From contig JAHEJI010000010.1 of assembly GCA_024638965.1 (NCBI GenBank), positions 1 to 53,811 on the forward strand: a stretch of 53,811 bases of DNA. The letters are read 5' to 3'. Numbering within the stretch: position 1 is the first letter of the stretch; each line of letters begins with the position of its first letter. Origin of the DNA: Planctomycetaceae bacterium (GTDB lineage Bacteria > Planctomycetota > Planctomycetia > Pirellulales > Pirellulaceae). Positions 18,026 to 27,365 of the stretch are shown one piece after another. The position numbers and the translations under genes are program-made. The notes beneath the pieces were generated by a model. It worked only from the letters and a program-made list of their open reading frames with translations. It was not told where the DNA came from and did not search any database.

Positions 18026-18544
18026 ATGAGTAGCTCAATCGGTACGACTCCCGTTGAGGAAGTCATGAACACGGTGGTCTTTACAGTCGGCCCAAAGGAC
18101 AAACTGGAGGCTGTGGCGAAGCTGTTTAAACAGCATGATGTCAATGCGGCACCCGTTGTCAGTGATTCAGATGTTTGCATTGGTATCATTACCAGTCACG
18201 ACCTGGTGGAATACGAGTCCACGCGGATCGAAATGGAGAACCATCTAAAGCGTGGTCAAGGGTTCGATTTGGCTCACTATGGCGGTGGCCAATCATCGCA
18301 ACTACTTCGCCGACCGATAGACGAAGTGGCGATTCAGATGACGACAAAGGTCCAGACCACGGAACTTCATTCGCCGCTCAGTCGCGCCGCACGCATGATG
18401 TGCCAACAGCATATTCATCATTTAGTCGTTCTTGACGAAGCCAGGCATCCAGTCGGAATCCTTTCGTCGCTCGATATTCTCGGCCATCTTCTTGGCGAGC
18501 CTGTTACTCGGAAGGACCGTACACAAAGTTCATCTGGTCAGTAA
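18026..18544 (+). CDS. Tandem CBS-domain protein
   Basis: 172 residues forming two CBS domains (about 8-65 and 95-160), the usual Bateman pair that senses adenine nucleotides or similar ligands. Typical motifs are VNAAPVVSDSDVCIGIITSHDLVEY and its second copy IHHLVVLDEARHPVGILSS, each followed by a short helix. No catalytic domain is attached, so it probably regulates a partner. A strong AAAGGAG lies 7 bases before the ATG. It is followed 41 bases later by the ATP-grasp gene, and a second stand-alone CBS gene closes the operon. Confidence 0.9.
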   Translation: MSSSIGTTPVEEVMNTVVFTVGPKDKLEAVAKLFKQHDVNAAPVVSDSDVCIGIITSHDLVEYESTRIEMENHLKRGQGFDLAHYGGGQSSQLLRRPIDEVAIQMTTKVQTTELHSPLSRAARMMCQQHIHHLVVLDEARHPVGILSSLDILGHLLGEPVTRKDRTQSSSGQ

Positions 18545-18585
18545 TCCAATCATCGGCCAGATTGAAAGTAAACAAGGAGCGTGTT

Positions 18586-20127
18586 GTGAAGCTACCCTTA
18601 CCATCCAGATTTGGCGCAACTGTAACTGGCCGCCAAATTGAGCAAGCCGGAGAATTGGCAATTGTCATTGGTAATGAGCACCCTCAACTCCGCGCATCCG
18701 ATTCGATTCGGCATTTGATTGTCGATTCCATGATTGACGATGAGCCCACGCTCTATCTTGCGGACTTTAGCGAGATTCCTGTCATTAACGTAACGGATGA
18801 TTCGCCCATCCTGCAGCAAAGAGCTCGATTAAGAGCGACGGATGGAGATTTTGTGGCCCAAACAAACAAGGTTGAAAAAGGATTTTCAGACTATTGCGAA
18901 TACACGCTGGGCCTGGGTCGAGTTCATTGGTTGCATCCATCCACTGAGCCAAGCGATACGTGTAAGATTGCTTTTGAATGTTGGCAGGATCGACGTGTAC
19001 GGCATGATTTGATCCACGCAGTTCGGCACAAGGGTCTTCGTTACATTCATCCATACCTTTCGACAACGCATGTCTGGGAACTTGGGGCCATGTTACAGAC
19101 GGCGACACGGCGACCCATCAAAGTCATCGGTCCGACTCCCGCGATGGCGCATTGGGCGAATGACAAGATTGAATTTTCGCGTGCTGCCGCACGTTTGCTC
19201 GGCCCACAATTTGTGCCACACACCGAAAGCGCTTTCAACTTTGCGACACTCAGTAAGAAAGTGGCGCGCTTGGCCTCTACCCATGTCCAATTGGGAATCA
19301 AATTCCCTTACGGGACCGGCGGACACGGAAACTTTCTGATTGATGCGGCTCGCATACGCGGGCAGAGTTTGTCGCAAGTTCGTGAATACCTGAAAAACCT
19401 GCTACTTGGTCATCGATGGCCCAAAAAGGGGCGGGTGTTGATTGATGTGTGGGAAACTGATGTGATTATGAGTCCATCGGTGCAGACTTGGATCCCGCCG
19501 CTTGGACGCGGCAATCCTCTGATCGACGGATTGTTTCAACAATCTGTCAAGGGCGACAAGGGTGTTTTTGCGGGTAGCCGACCGTTGCGTTTACCCAGCC
19601 GCATCGAACAGGAAATTATCAATAGCAGCTATCTGCTCGCCATTTTATTTCAGCAACTCGGTTACGTCGGAAGATGCTCTTTTGATTTAATTCTCGTCGG
19701 TGACGACATTGAAAACTGTCGCGTTGAATTCGTCGAATGCAATGCGCGTTGGGGTGGCACTTCCATACCAATGACTCTCTTGAACCGATTGCAGATTTGC
19801 GAGGAAAATACATATGGCACCTGCCAAATCGAAGTCGCGGGACTCGACCAACTCGAATTCTCGCAACTTTTGCGCGAACTGAACACTGAACTGTACAGCG
19901 CTAAAACCGGTAGAGGCCGACTGATTCTGTTCAACCCGGCTCGACTAAAAGCGTTGTCGGGTATCGATTCAATCGCTATCGGGGGTACAATGAAGCAAGT
20001 CAACGAACTTCTTCACGACGTCATTCCAGTCCGGCTGAAGGAAATAGTTCGCCGACACTTGGCTCATGGAAAAGCAACAAAAACAAGTTTGATTTCACGT
20101 CCCGATCAGAGCATTAAGGTTATCTAA
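18586..20127 (+). CDS. ATP-grasp-like ligase of unknown substrate
   Basis: 513 residues from GTG 18586, which has AAGGAG (18574-18579) at ideal spacing; an upstream in-frame TTG at 18562 is less likely. The C-terminal half has ATP-grasp features: a glycine-rich loop region FPYGTGGHGNF, GRCSFDLILVGDD and the metal-binding motif VEFVECNARWGGTSIP. The N-terminal half (about 20-170) looks like a pre-ATP-grasp domain, as in PGM1-type peptide ligases, though I recognise this only by general form. The enzyme presumably forms an amide or similar bond using ATP. Its placement between two CBS proteins suggests energy-charge control. The product is unknown; no peptide precursor gene is visible nearby. 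Confidence 0.65.
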   Translation: MKLPLPSRFGATVTGRQIEQAGELAIVIGNEHPQLRASDSIRHLIVDSMIDDEPTLYLADFSEIPVINVTDDSPILQQRARLRATDGDFVAQTNKVEKGFSDYCEYTLGLGRVHWLHPSTEPSDTCKIAFECWQDRRVRHDLIHAVRHKGLRYIHPYLSTTHVWELGAMLQTATRRPIKVIGPTPAMAHWANDKIEFSRAAARLLGPQFVPHTESAFNFATLSKKVARLASTHVQLGIKFPYGTGGHGNFLIDAARIRGQSLSQVREYLKNLLLGHRWPKKGRVLIDVWETDVIMSPSVQTWIPPLGRGNPLIDGLFQQSVKGDKGVFAGSRPLRLPSRIEQEIINSSYLLAILFQQLGYVGRCSFDLILVGDDIENCRVEFVECNARWGGTSIPMTLLNRLQICEENTYGTCQIEVAGLDQLEFSQLLRELNTELYSAKTGRGRLILFNPARLKALSGIDSIAIGGTMKQVNELLHDVIPVRLKEIVRRHLAHGKATKTSLISRPDQSIKVI

Positions 20128-20146
20128 CATCTAAAAGGATTTCACT

Positions 20147-20617
20147 ATGAAAACTCAGAACAAGTTCGCCGATATGAAGGTTAACGAAATCATGTCTGAT
20201 CGTGTGCATACGCTAAACGTCAATGACACGCTCAAAGACGCTCTGGCGATGATGCTGGAGCATCAGTTAACTACGGTTCCGGTGGTCGATTTGGACCATC
20301 GCTGCGTAGGGATCCTTTCGCGTTCCGACATGACCGAGTTATTTCTGGAACAAGACGGTGAACTGTCAAGCATGTTGGATACACCACTTTCAATGCAGAG
20401 ACTTTACCGTTCTCTTGAGACCTGCGATGTGCGGAACGTGAGCGAGCTGATGACCTACGAAGTAGTATCCATCGAGGATGGAAAAAGCCTGACAGAAGCT
20501 TGTCAACAGATGACTCGGCAACGCATTCATCATATGCCGGTTGTCGACGAGAACGGGCGACTCATCGGCATCGTGTCCACGTTTGATGTGGTCAAAGCCG
20601 TTGCAGATATTGTGTAG
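20147..20617 (+). CDS. Tandem CBS-domain protein (second of the operon)
   Basis: 156 residues with two CBS domains (about 10-70 and 90-152), ending directly after the second. Motifs LTTVPVVDLDHRCVGILSRSD and IHHMPVVDENGRLIGIVSTFD are clear. It starts 19 bases after the ATP-grasp gene with AAAAGGA (20133-20139) before the ATG. It is only moderately similar to the first CBS gene of the operon, so the two may form a hetero-complex or bind different ligands. Confidence 0.9.
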   Translation: MKTQNKFADMKVNEIMSDRVHTLNVNDTLKDALAMMLEHQLTTVPVVDLDHRCVGILSRSDMTELFLEQDGELSSMLDTPLSMQRLYRSLETCDVRNVSELMTYEVVSIEDGKSLTEACQQMTRQRIHHMPVVDENGRLIGIVSTFDVVKAVADIV

Positions 20618-20710
20618 CTCTGGACTTTGTGTTTCTTTTGCATTTAGGGTGCGAGAGCTTGTCGTTGGCCGGTCATCATGCGGGCGCCTTCGTTCGCCTC
20701 GGCAAAAAAC

Positions 20711-20900
20711 GATCTCGCGAGGCAAGCACTCTCAAAGCGAGATCCTTCAACTCGCTCCACTTTCTTCAGGATGAATCGTTCCGTCAAGTCTGCTCCGAGG
20801 AATCAGGCCAAATTCCAAACGGTTTCGCGACTGTAATCTGTAGAGCTGTTCCAAAATTGATTCGCACTTGTGTCATCCTTAACCGCGGCACGAGGGTGAA
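20711..20900. repeat. Dispersed intergenic repeat, family B fragments
   Basis: Two fragments: GAGATCCTTCAACTCGCTCC with flanking bases (20711-20778), matching the element at 50801-50886, and TTCGCACTTGTGTCATCC onward (20862-20900), matching the start of the element at 47475. They fill most of the 410-base gap between convergent genes (20618-21027). No gene and no T-tract terminator are seen. Confidence 0.6.
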
Positions 20901-21027
20901 TAACAGAGACTGTAGATCAATATTGGATAAGCTCTAAAACAAAGTGTAAATAAACGGAGCCGCACCAGATCCTGCAATTATGGTGACGTGAAAATTCGTC
21001 GCGCTAACAATCAGGGGCTGGAAAATA

Positions 21028-22248
21028 CTAACGCAACAATTCAATGATGGGTCGAGTTGCCGTTTGTTCCGGCGTGCCTTCGGTAAGGAACTGATGAAGC
21101 ACACGAGCCGCCAGCGCATTGCCCTTTTCGTTGAAGTGATACTTGCCGTCGAAAAAGAGCCACTCTTTTTCCAGCTTTGTGGAAGCTCCTGGTGCTGCTG
21201 CGCGAAACTGCTCCAACATCGAGCAAAAGACAATGCCTGATTCTTCGCACAGCCCACGCAGCCGTCGATCCTGGTAATCTTGTTCAAATGTCTTGCGCTG
21301 TTCCTCGCTGAGCACACTAAAGTGCTCGTCAAAATAGTCCTTGTAAACTTGCAGACCCGACGGCAGCAGCATCACAGCGAAACTTGCGCCGTCTGCAGTG
21401 ACCTCGTCACGCATTTGTTCGAGGATTCTCCCTGACAGTTTCCAGGCGTGGGCCAGATCTTCAGTTTCTTCTGAGCAGTGAGTCCAATCCCTGGTTCGAA
21501 TTCGTCCCTGCTGGTGCCTCAGCCCTTCCGCAATCTTTCGCTGAGCATGTTTCTGCCACAAATAAAATCGGCTGTTTCTGTTCAACCATTGTGACGCCAA
21601 AGCCCGATTCGCCGAACGTGGCAACTGATAAAGGTTATTTTCATGATCCAAATCCAAATAAATTCGATTGTGACTACTCAGTCGACGACTATTGTCGGCC
21701 AAATCGTTTCCCGCGAAAAAAGCACAAATCACAAGATCCGGTTGATAGGCCGCCACGATCTTTCGATATAACACCAGTTCTTGACCCGGGCTGGAAGCGT
21801 CGACGCCAAAGTTAAGAACTTCCCAGGTGTGATCGGGATGTGATTTGTTTAGCTGCTGTTCTAATTGAAAACAGAGCGTGTCACGTTCCTGGACTCCAAT
21901 GGCGGCGATCATGGAATCTCCAAGGACCGCGACCCTCCGCACGCCCGGGGCTTTCTCGAGTGGTCGATCCGGTCCGCGAAATCCATCTCGGGTTGTCCGA
22001 ATGGAAACAGTCTGCCTTGATTCTGCAACGTAAATTTCGCCATCAAAGCTACGCAAATAGCGTATTCCCACATCCGGATCTTTCATAACGATCGGAACGA
22101 TTTCGGTCGAGAAAATCCGTGTCCCAACTTCCAGAAGTCCGGCAGTGAAGATTAGCGAAGCCGCAAGTAAGCCAAAACGCCCGAGAATGCGTTTCCAACG
22201 CGACATTTTTGGTTTTTGTTTTGTCTGTTTATCGGCTGTAACATCCAT
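21028..22248 (-). CDS. Membrane-anchored SGNH/GDSL-type hydrolase
   Basis: 406 residues from ATG 22248 (ATG 22206 is an alternative; the frame continues to 22302). One N-terminal transmembrane helix (about 30-50, FGLLAASLIFTAGLLEVG) is followed by an SGNH-fold domain: block I VAVLGDSMIAA (Ser nucleophile), block III FFAGNDLAD, and the C-terminal DGKYHFNEKGNALAA with the Asp-x-x-His pair. This is typical of extracytoplasmic acetyl-esterases, such as those acting on polysaccharide O-acetyl groups. No acyltransferase partner lies next to it. A transcript in isolation is likely. Confidence 0.85.
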   Translation of the reverse strand: MDVTADKQTKQKPKMSRWKRILGRFGLLAASLIFTAGLLEVGTRIFSTEIVPIVMKDPDVGIRYLRSFDGEIYVAESRQTVSIRTTRDGFRGPDRPLEKAPGVRRVAVLGDSMIAAIGVQERDTLCFQLEQQLNKSHPDHTWEVLNFGVDASSPGQELVLYRKIVAAYQPDLVICAFFAGNDLADNSRRLSSHNRIYLDLDHENNLYQLPRSANRALASQWLNRNSRFYLWQKHAQRKIAEGLRHQQGRIRTRDWTHCSEETEDLAHAWKLSGRILEQMRDEVTADGASFAVMLLPSGLQVYKDYFDEHFSVLSEEQRKTFEQDYQDRRLRGLCEESGIVFCSMLEQFRAAAPGASTKLEKEWLFFDGKYHFNEKGNALAARVLHQFLTEGTPEQTATRPIIELLR

Positions 22249-22695
22249 GTTCACGCCACAACTCCCAATAAAATCGTTCGATAATTGGATAGCTTTTACC
22301 AAAGCTCGCGATCCGGATTCAAGATCAGTCCTGGATTATCGAAGATCAGTCGATATACACTGGCCCGCTAGCCCCGGTGACACAGACGAAAACTGCGGTT
22401 GTTATCGCGTCAACCGCGGACCCATGATTCTGGTCAAGAATCACTGCCGTCCGGAACTTCAACAGCGTGTTGGCTGCTTGTTGGAACAGGAGGCAACAGA
22501 GATGACTGAGATTCAGTTTTCTCAGTTACCACATGTTCAAAACAAACGACGCGGATCAGAAAAGTAATGCCTGACTCAATCCTAAGAATCAGGTCTCGTC
22601 AGCTAAGATTTCCTGGGACGAAAGTCTCGGGCGAAGGCATTACGCCGCACGGCGGCTGCCAAATTGTGCAACGCCAATCGAACGTGTGCGCTGAT
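22249..22695. other. 450-base intergenic region, nothing recognised
   Basis: Upstream region of the SGNH hydrolase gene and downstream end of the cytochrome-like gene, both on the minus strand. A short direct repeat GAAGATCAGTC occurs twice near 22320-22350. No gene, T-tract hairpin or listed repeat family is seen. Confidence 0.4.
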
Positions 22696-23142
22696 TCAGA
22701 ATTCGTAGCCCGCATTTCGAACGTGTTTGTGACAGTCAATGCAATTTGTGGCCAGGTTGTAATAACGCAAGGCAATTGCATCGATATTCCTGGTTTTTGC
22801 TGCGGCCATCAAGCGCTTGGTCGAAACTTTGAATTCTCCGGAGAGTTTACGATATTGTTCATTGTCGATCTCGATCCATTGTTCGGCTTGGGTAACCCGT
22901 TGGATTTCCTTGATCGCTTCCTCGACGCCGTCGAGGTCGCCTGTCGTTAATCCTTCGAGGATATTTTGCGTGTACATCAATTTGGTGCGCATGAAGTCGC
23001 GACGCGAGACTCGGTCGGGATCTCGCGCTGGCAAGACAAGCTTTTCGTCGTCTTGAGTTTGCGTTGAAGGTTGCGAAGGCAACAAGGTAATTGAGGCCAC
23101 AATGAAGCAGCTTACAGCGGAAAGTTTCAAGAGAAAATTCAT
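22696..23142 (-). CDS. Exported cytochrome c'-like monohaem protein
   Basis: 148 residues with an N-terminal signal peptide (about 1-20) and a mostly helical mature part. The single haem motif CIDCHKHVR lies close to the C terminus, the layout of cytochrome c' (four-helix bundle, CxxCH near the end). Such proteins bind NO or CO or act as small electron carriers in the periplasm. GGAG precedes the ATG. A paralogue with the same layout lies at 29501-29914. It is followed by... the SGNH gene only after a long gap, and preceded 18 bases upstream by the CinA-like gene, so those two are probably one transcript. Confidence 0.75.
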   Translation of the reverse strand: MNFLLKLSAVSCFIVASITLLPSQPSTQTQDDEKLVLPARDPDRVSRRDFMRTKLMYTQNILEGLTTGDLDGVEEAIKEIQRVTQAEQWIEIDNEQYRKLSGEFKVSTKRLMAAAKTRNIDAIALRYYNLATNCIDCHKHVRNAGYEF

Positions 23143-23160
23143 TCCAGTCTCCAGGTTAAG

Positions 23161-23754
23161 TCAAATCCAGTGTCCCCAATGAATTTTGGTTGGCTCGACG
23201 TAAAGCTGGGTCCAATCCATTTCATCCGGATCAACTGAGGGTCGAAATCGCAAATATTCGATAGCAGCGTTAAGAGTCGCTCGGGCAGCCTCCCACTGCC
23301 GATCACATCGTGTGTCTGCCTCTAAGAGGTAGCGAACGGGTTTTGTACTCAGAATTGATTCGTGTTTTCGATAGCCAACCGAGACGAATGCAAGTGGCCC
23401 TTGTTCCGTAGCGTCGGATTCAAGGTGCCCCGTAACCGCAACCGAAAAATCGGCTGATGGTGTAAGTCTCAGGACGGATTCGGCCATCTGTTTGGTCACT
23501 TGAGGGCTGACCGAAGTGTGTTTTTGGATGAGGTTCGAATCAAGCTCCAGCCAGTCCGTTTTTAACGATTCTTGATAAGTGACGGCTGATCCGCACAACC
23601 ACTTGGAAATCCCTGAAAACTGGGCAAGTTGAGCGGCTACCAATCCTGCCGTGCAACTTTCGGCGAAAACGATTTTTTTCGCTTGTTTTTTCAATTCCTG
23701 GGCGACTTCTTTTGCGAGGTTATGTGTTGAATTGAAGAGCAGTCGATTAATCAT
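23161..23754 (-). CDS. CinA C-terminal-domain protein (nicotinamide-nucleotide amidase family)
   Basis: 197 residues matching the stand-alone CinA-C/PncC family: catalytic-region motif FAESCTAGLVAAQL near residues 30-43, SGISKWLCGSAVTY, and the SVSPQVTKQMAESV and VAVTGHLES segments. Family members deamidate NMN to nicotinate mononucleotide in the pyridine-nucleotide salvage cycle. The C-terminal 40 residues (after AAIEYLRF) are an extension beyond the usual family length of about 165. It lies 18 bases upstream of the cytochrome c'-like gene. Confidence 0.85.
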   Translation of the reverse strand: MINRLLFNSTHNLAKEVAQELKKQAKKIVFAESCTAGLVAAQLAQFSGISKWLCGSAVTYQESLKTDWLELDSNLIQKHTSVSPQVTKQMAESVLRLTPSADFSVAVTGHLESDATEQGPLAFVSVGYRKHESILSTKPVRYLLEADTRCDRQWEAARATLNAAIEYLRFRPSVDPDEMDWTQLYVEPTKIHWGHWI

Positions 23755-24016
23755 ATCGTCGGCTTCCTATGCGAAGCAGAATTGCGCGTTTGCCAGCCAT
23801 TGTATTGTACAACTGTGCGAAACCGCACGATCATTTAATTTGGCTCACTCGAAATTGGCGAATCCATCGCGGCGTTAACGAGAATATGCAAACTTTGTTC
23901 CAAACTACAAACTCACGTATACGTTCACGGCGCAGGGTTTGCTTCTGTAGAATCAAAGGTAAGGCCCGACGGGCCAACCATGCACCGTCTCGCTTGGGGC
24001 TAACGGCTAGTTGATT

Positions 24017-26467
24017 ATGAAAGATCCGATCCGAGTTACTACGTTCACGCGCAAATGGAAACAAGTCCGCCGGCGTCTATCCAGAATTGAATGGGCGGTA
24101 TGGCTTTTAGGACTTCCTCGGGCTCAAAACAAACCCTCCGATTCCGGGCTAATCATGGTGCAGATCGACGGTCTATCCAAAAAGCAGCTGGAAATAGCGC
24201 TTGAAAATGATCGAATGCCATTCTTGAAATCGCTGATGGAAAAGGAGAAATACTCAAATCACAACTTCTATTCGGGGTTACCGGCTGCGACGCCAAGCGT
24301 GCAAGGCGAACTCTATTATGGAGTACGAACGGTGGTGCCTGCATTTGGTTTTCGTGATCATCGAACCGGTCGCTTGGTACGAATGTTCGCCAATGAAATT
24401 GCCCATGAGGTCGAAACAGACATGCAGAAGAACAACCATGGTTTATTGAAGGGCGGCAGTTCTTATTGCAACATCTATAGCGGTGGATCGGACGAAGTTC
24501 ATTTTTGTGCGACCAGTTTCGGCTGGAGCGAATTCCTGAGGACGGTAAACCCGTTCAAGATTTTACTGGTCGTGGTGTTAAACGTCTGGATGTTTTTTCG
24601 TGTGCTGGGTCTGATGATCTTCGAATTTTTCCTGGCCACGTTTGACTTCTTTCGAGGCATCGTGTCAGGGCGACAATTCTGGCAAGAACTGATCATGATT
24701 CCGGCTCGCGTGGTGGTCGTCGTCCTGCTTCGCGAACTAGTCACCGTGGGCGCTAGTTTTGATTCGGCGCGCGGACTGCCGATCATTCATTTGAACCTTC
24801 TGGGATACGACGAGCAGGCACATCGCCGCGGCCCAGAGTCCAGGTTTGCACACTGGACTCTGCGTGGTATCGATAATGCGATTCGGCGGATCTGGAAATC
24901 GGCTCATCGTGGTGCTGGGCGCGAGTACGATTTGTGGGTTTTTTCCGACCATGGTCAAGAGACAACTCAGCCATACCAGTTGGAGCATGGCAAGTTAATT
25001 CAAGAAGTCGTTGCCGAGATGGTTGACGGTTGCTTGATTGAATCAACGCCCGTCCAGAAGCAGAAAGTTGAGCATTTGCCAACTCGAGCTGACTGGTTGG
25101 GTATTGGCTGGTTGGTGTCGATGTTGTTTGGCGAGCAAGACCACGATATTCAAGCCCGGTCTTCCAACGTTCAAACCGTCACCTCGGGGCCCCTCGGATT
25201 CGTTTACTTGTTATCAGCGAAAATCAAGCAGCGTTGCGACGAATTGGCAAATCGACTTGTCCAGGAATCTCATGTCCCGATGGTGATTCAGGCGAAGGAA
25301 GACAACCAGGCGAAAGTCACAACTGCCGAAGGTTCATATATACTGCCCCAGGACGCCGTTCTCGTTTTTGGTGCGGATCATCCGTTCTTGGAAGATGTCA
25401 ATGAAGACCTGATTCGACTGGTTCATCACCCTGATTCGGGCGACCTTGTGTTGGTTGGCTGGAAAAACAAAAGTCACTCGACAAGTTTCGTGTTGCAAAA
25501 CGGTGCGCATGCCGGTCCAGGCATTGAGGAGACTCGGGGGTTCGCATTGTTACCGCCAGATGCGTCGCTGACCAATAAAAAACGATATTTGCGACCCAAT
25601 GATTTGCGATTGGCCGCTTTACGCTTTCTCAAACGCGAACCCAGGCGAAAAAGGCCTGTATTTAATCCGGGCTCGCGGGAAAATCGCATACGAATTGTGA
25701 CGTACAACGTTCATGCGTGTGTTGGAATGGATGGTGAACTGTCGCCGAACCGGATCGCCCGAGTGATCGCCCAATCAGGAGCTAACGTCATTTGCCTTCA
25801 GGAACTTGATGTGTTCCGGCAGAGATCCGGTAATCAGGATCAAGCGCACGCAATCGCCAAGTATCTGGAGATGAATTACGAGTTTCATCCGGCTTGGCAC
25901 CTGGAAGAGGAGCAATTTGGAAACGCGATTTTGACCAGGTTTCCCATGCGAGTCATTGAAACCAAAGGACTTCATCATCACAAAGCCGATCGTTCGAGAA
26001 GGAGTGCATTGTGGGCGGAAATCGACATTGACGAGCGGATCTCGGTTCAGATCATCAACACGCATTTGAGCATCTATCCCAAAGAGCAGTTGATTCAAGC
26101 AAAAGAGCTGTTGGAAGAATGGGTCCAACCTGCGTCGCTGTTGGGGCCAGTTGTGCTGTGTGGCGATTTCAACGCGCGACCCAATTCGCCGACCTGCAAG
26201 GCATTTGCAAAGAAGCTGTTTGATGTTGAATCGTTTGACCAAAATCCCACCAGGTCAACTTATTTCAGCCCGTTTCCGGTGACTCGCGTGGATCACATAT
26301 TTGTGACGAACGAATTGCAGGCCAAAAGCACCCGAGTAATCGACAGCCGTATGGCGAAAGTTGCTTCAGATCATCTCCCCTTGATCGTCGACCTGAAACT
26401 AAAAATCGACGCAAAAAGACTGGATAAGGAAGATTCGCAGGTTAGTCGAAGCGGTTTGTTTGGTTAA
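24017..26467 (+). CDS. Fusion of alkaline-phosphatase-superfamily phosphodiesterase and EEP (endonuclease/exonuclease/phosphatase) domain
   Basis: 816 residues from ATG 24017 (a TTG lies two codons upstream). Residues about 45-540 form an alkaline-phosphatase-superfamily domain of the nucleotide-pyrophosphatase type: MVQIDGLS (metal Asp), LPAATPSVQGE (Thr nucleophile), NLLGYDEQAHRRG, FSDHGQE and NGAHAGPG. A hydrophobic pair of helices (about 176-215) interrupts it, so the protein is probably membrane-associated. Residues about 555-805 are an EEP domain: TYNVHACVG, CLQELDVF, NTHLSIYPKE, CGDFNARPNSPT, RVDHIFV and ASDHLPLIVDL, all catalytic positions intact. EEP members cleave phosphodiesters in DNA, inositol phosphates or sphingomyelin. 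The two phosphoesterases probably act on the same substrate in sequence, perhaps a lipid or head group. The substrate is unknown. Confidence 0.85.
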   Translation: MKDPIRVTTFTRKWKQVRRRLSRIEWAVWLLGLPRAQNKPSDSGLIMVQIDGLSKKQLEIALENDRMPFLKSLMEKEKYSNHNFYSGLPAATPSVQGELYYGVRTVVPAFGFRDHRTGRLVRMFANEIAHEVETDMQKNNHGLLKGGSSYCNIYSGGSDEVHFCATSFGWSEFLRTVNPFKILLVVVLNVWMFFRVLGLMIFEFFLATFDFFRGIVSGRQFWQELIMIPARVVVVVLLRELVTVGASFDSARGLPIIHLNLLGYDEQAHRRGPESRFAHWTLRGIDNAIRRIWKSAHRGAGREYDLWVFSDHGQETTQPYQLEHGKLIQEVVAEMVDGCLIESTPVQKQKVEHLPTRADWLGIGWLVSMLFGEQDHDIQARSSNVQTVTSGPLGFVYLLSAKIKQRCDELANRLVQESHVPMVIQAKEDNQAKVTTAEGSYILPQDAVLVFGADHPFLEDVNEDLIRLVHHPDSGDLVLVGWKNKSHSTSFVLQNGAHAGPGIEETRGFALLPPDASLTNKKRYLRPNDLRLAALRFLKREPRRKRPVFNPGSRENRIRIVTYNVHACVGMDGELSPNRIARVIAQSGANVICLQELDVFRQRSGNQDQAHAIAKYLEMNYEFHPAWHLEEEQFGNAILTRFPMRVIETKGLHHHKADRSRRSALWAEIDIDERISVQIINTHLSIYPKEQLIQAKELLEEWVQPASLLGPVVLCGDFNARPNSPTCKAFAKKLFDVESFDQNPTRSTYFSPFPVTRVDHIFVTNELQAKSTRVIDSRMAKVASDHLPLIVDLKLKIDAKRLDKEDSQVSRSGLFG

Positions 26468-26506
26468 CGATTCATTGGCTAAAGTGTTTTTGCTGGCGAC
26501 GTCTCA

Positions 26507-26551
26507 TCAGTACTCAGTATCCAGTACCCAGTACTTAGTTCCCAGTACTTA
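26507..26551. repeat. Short imperfect CAGTAC(T/C) tandem repeat
   Basis: Degenerate repeats of about 8 bases (CAGTACTCAGTATCCAGTAC and onward) fill the gap between two convergent genes. Low-complexity intergenic sequence of this type is common in planctomycetes. No function is inferred. Confidence 0.6.
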
Positions 26552-26552
26552 T

Positions 26553-27365
26553 TCAATCGGGCAAATTGAGCAGTACAACACTCTGATTTGCAACCTCTAC
26601 CCATGGTTCGTGGGTTACCGGTTCGGAAGAAACTGCGACCGCACGGTGTTCGACCGTTTCGTTATGGTGGATGTGGGGGATGCCGCAGATTTCGCAGTCG
26701 TAAATGCCCTGGCGCTGAATCATGTACAATGTATGGTTCCAGCGACAAGCGACCAAGGTCGTCCCGTCGGTTAACAAAAAGTTCAGCCGCGGGATTTTGT
26801 CTGGAGCGGCCGATTGGCAACGATCGGCTAGTTGCGTCACCGATTCCTCAAGAATTTCGACCAATCCGTTCGTGTTGTCTTTACCAATTTCCTCGATGCC
26901 GTGTTCCTGCATGTGACTTAACAGCCACAGGAAATATTGCTCACTGTCTGTTTCGCCTTTTCGCTGAGATTGAAGGTCCGGACTTGTTTCCAGTTCAAGT
27001 TCTGAACCGATCGTATCAAACCCGGAAAGCGTGCCATTATGTGCAAACGCCCACCGTCCACTAATAAACGGATGCGTGTTGTAAATCGAGTTTCGACCGA
27101 CCGTCGCCCTTCTGACGTGCGCAATAATTGCCGTGGAGTAGACCTTTTCCGCAGTTGAACTAAACAGCAAGTCGTCGTAAGCCGCCGTCGTCTTCTTTTG
27201 AATTTCGGGCCAGCCATCCGAATAGGTTACGATCCCCCAGCCATCGGTATGATCGCGTCCAGATTCATCCACTCGGCTTTGTTGCATCAAAGCATTTTGC
27301 GAAAAAACCAGACTGCAGTCGACTTTCGTAGCTTCGTTGGAGATAAAACCATAAAGTCGGCACAT
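26553..27365 (-). CDS. Class II glutamine amidotransferase (YafJ/EgtC-like)
   Basis: 270 residues beginning MCRLYGF, so Cys2 becomes the N-terminal nucleophile after Met removal. Other Ntn-hydrolase features are DGWGIV, IIAHVRRATVG, THPF, FAHNGTL and the glutamine-binding GETDSEQYF. The family includes EgtC, which removes glutamate in ergothioneine synthesis, and YafJ of unknown function. No ergothioneine genes lie nearby, so a general label is safer. The start ATG overlaps the preceding hemerythrin gene's stop by one base (TAATG), so the two are translationally coupled. Confidence 0.9.
   Translation of the reverse strand: MCRLYGFISNEATKVDCSLVFSQNALMQQSRVDESGRDHTDGWGIVTYSDGWPEIQKKTTAAYDDLLFSSTAEKVYSTAIIAHVRRATVGRNSIYNTHPFISGRWAFAHNGTLSGFDTIGSELELETSPDLQSQRKGETDSEQYFLWLLSHMQEHGIEEIGKDNTNGLVEILEESVTQLADRCQSAAPDKIPRLNFLLTDGTTLVACRWNHTLYMIQRQGIYDCEICGIPHIHHNETVEHRAVAVSSEPVTHEPWVEVANQSVVLLNLPD

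Noticed and set aside
22567..22950. 127-codon plus-strand frame
   Set aside because: Antisense to the cytochrome c'-like gene, which has a signal peptide and haem motif.
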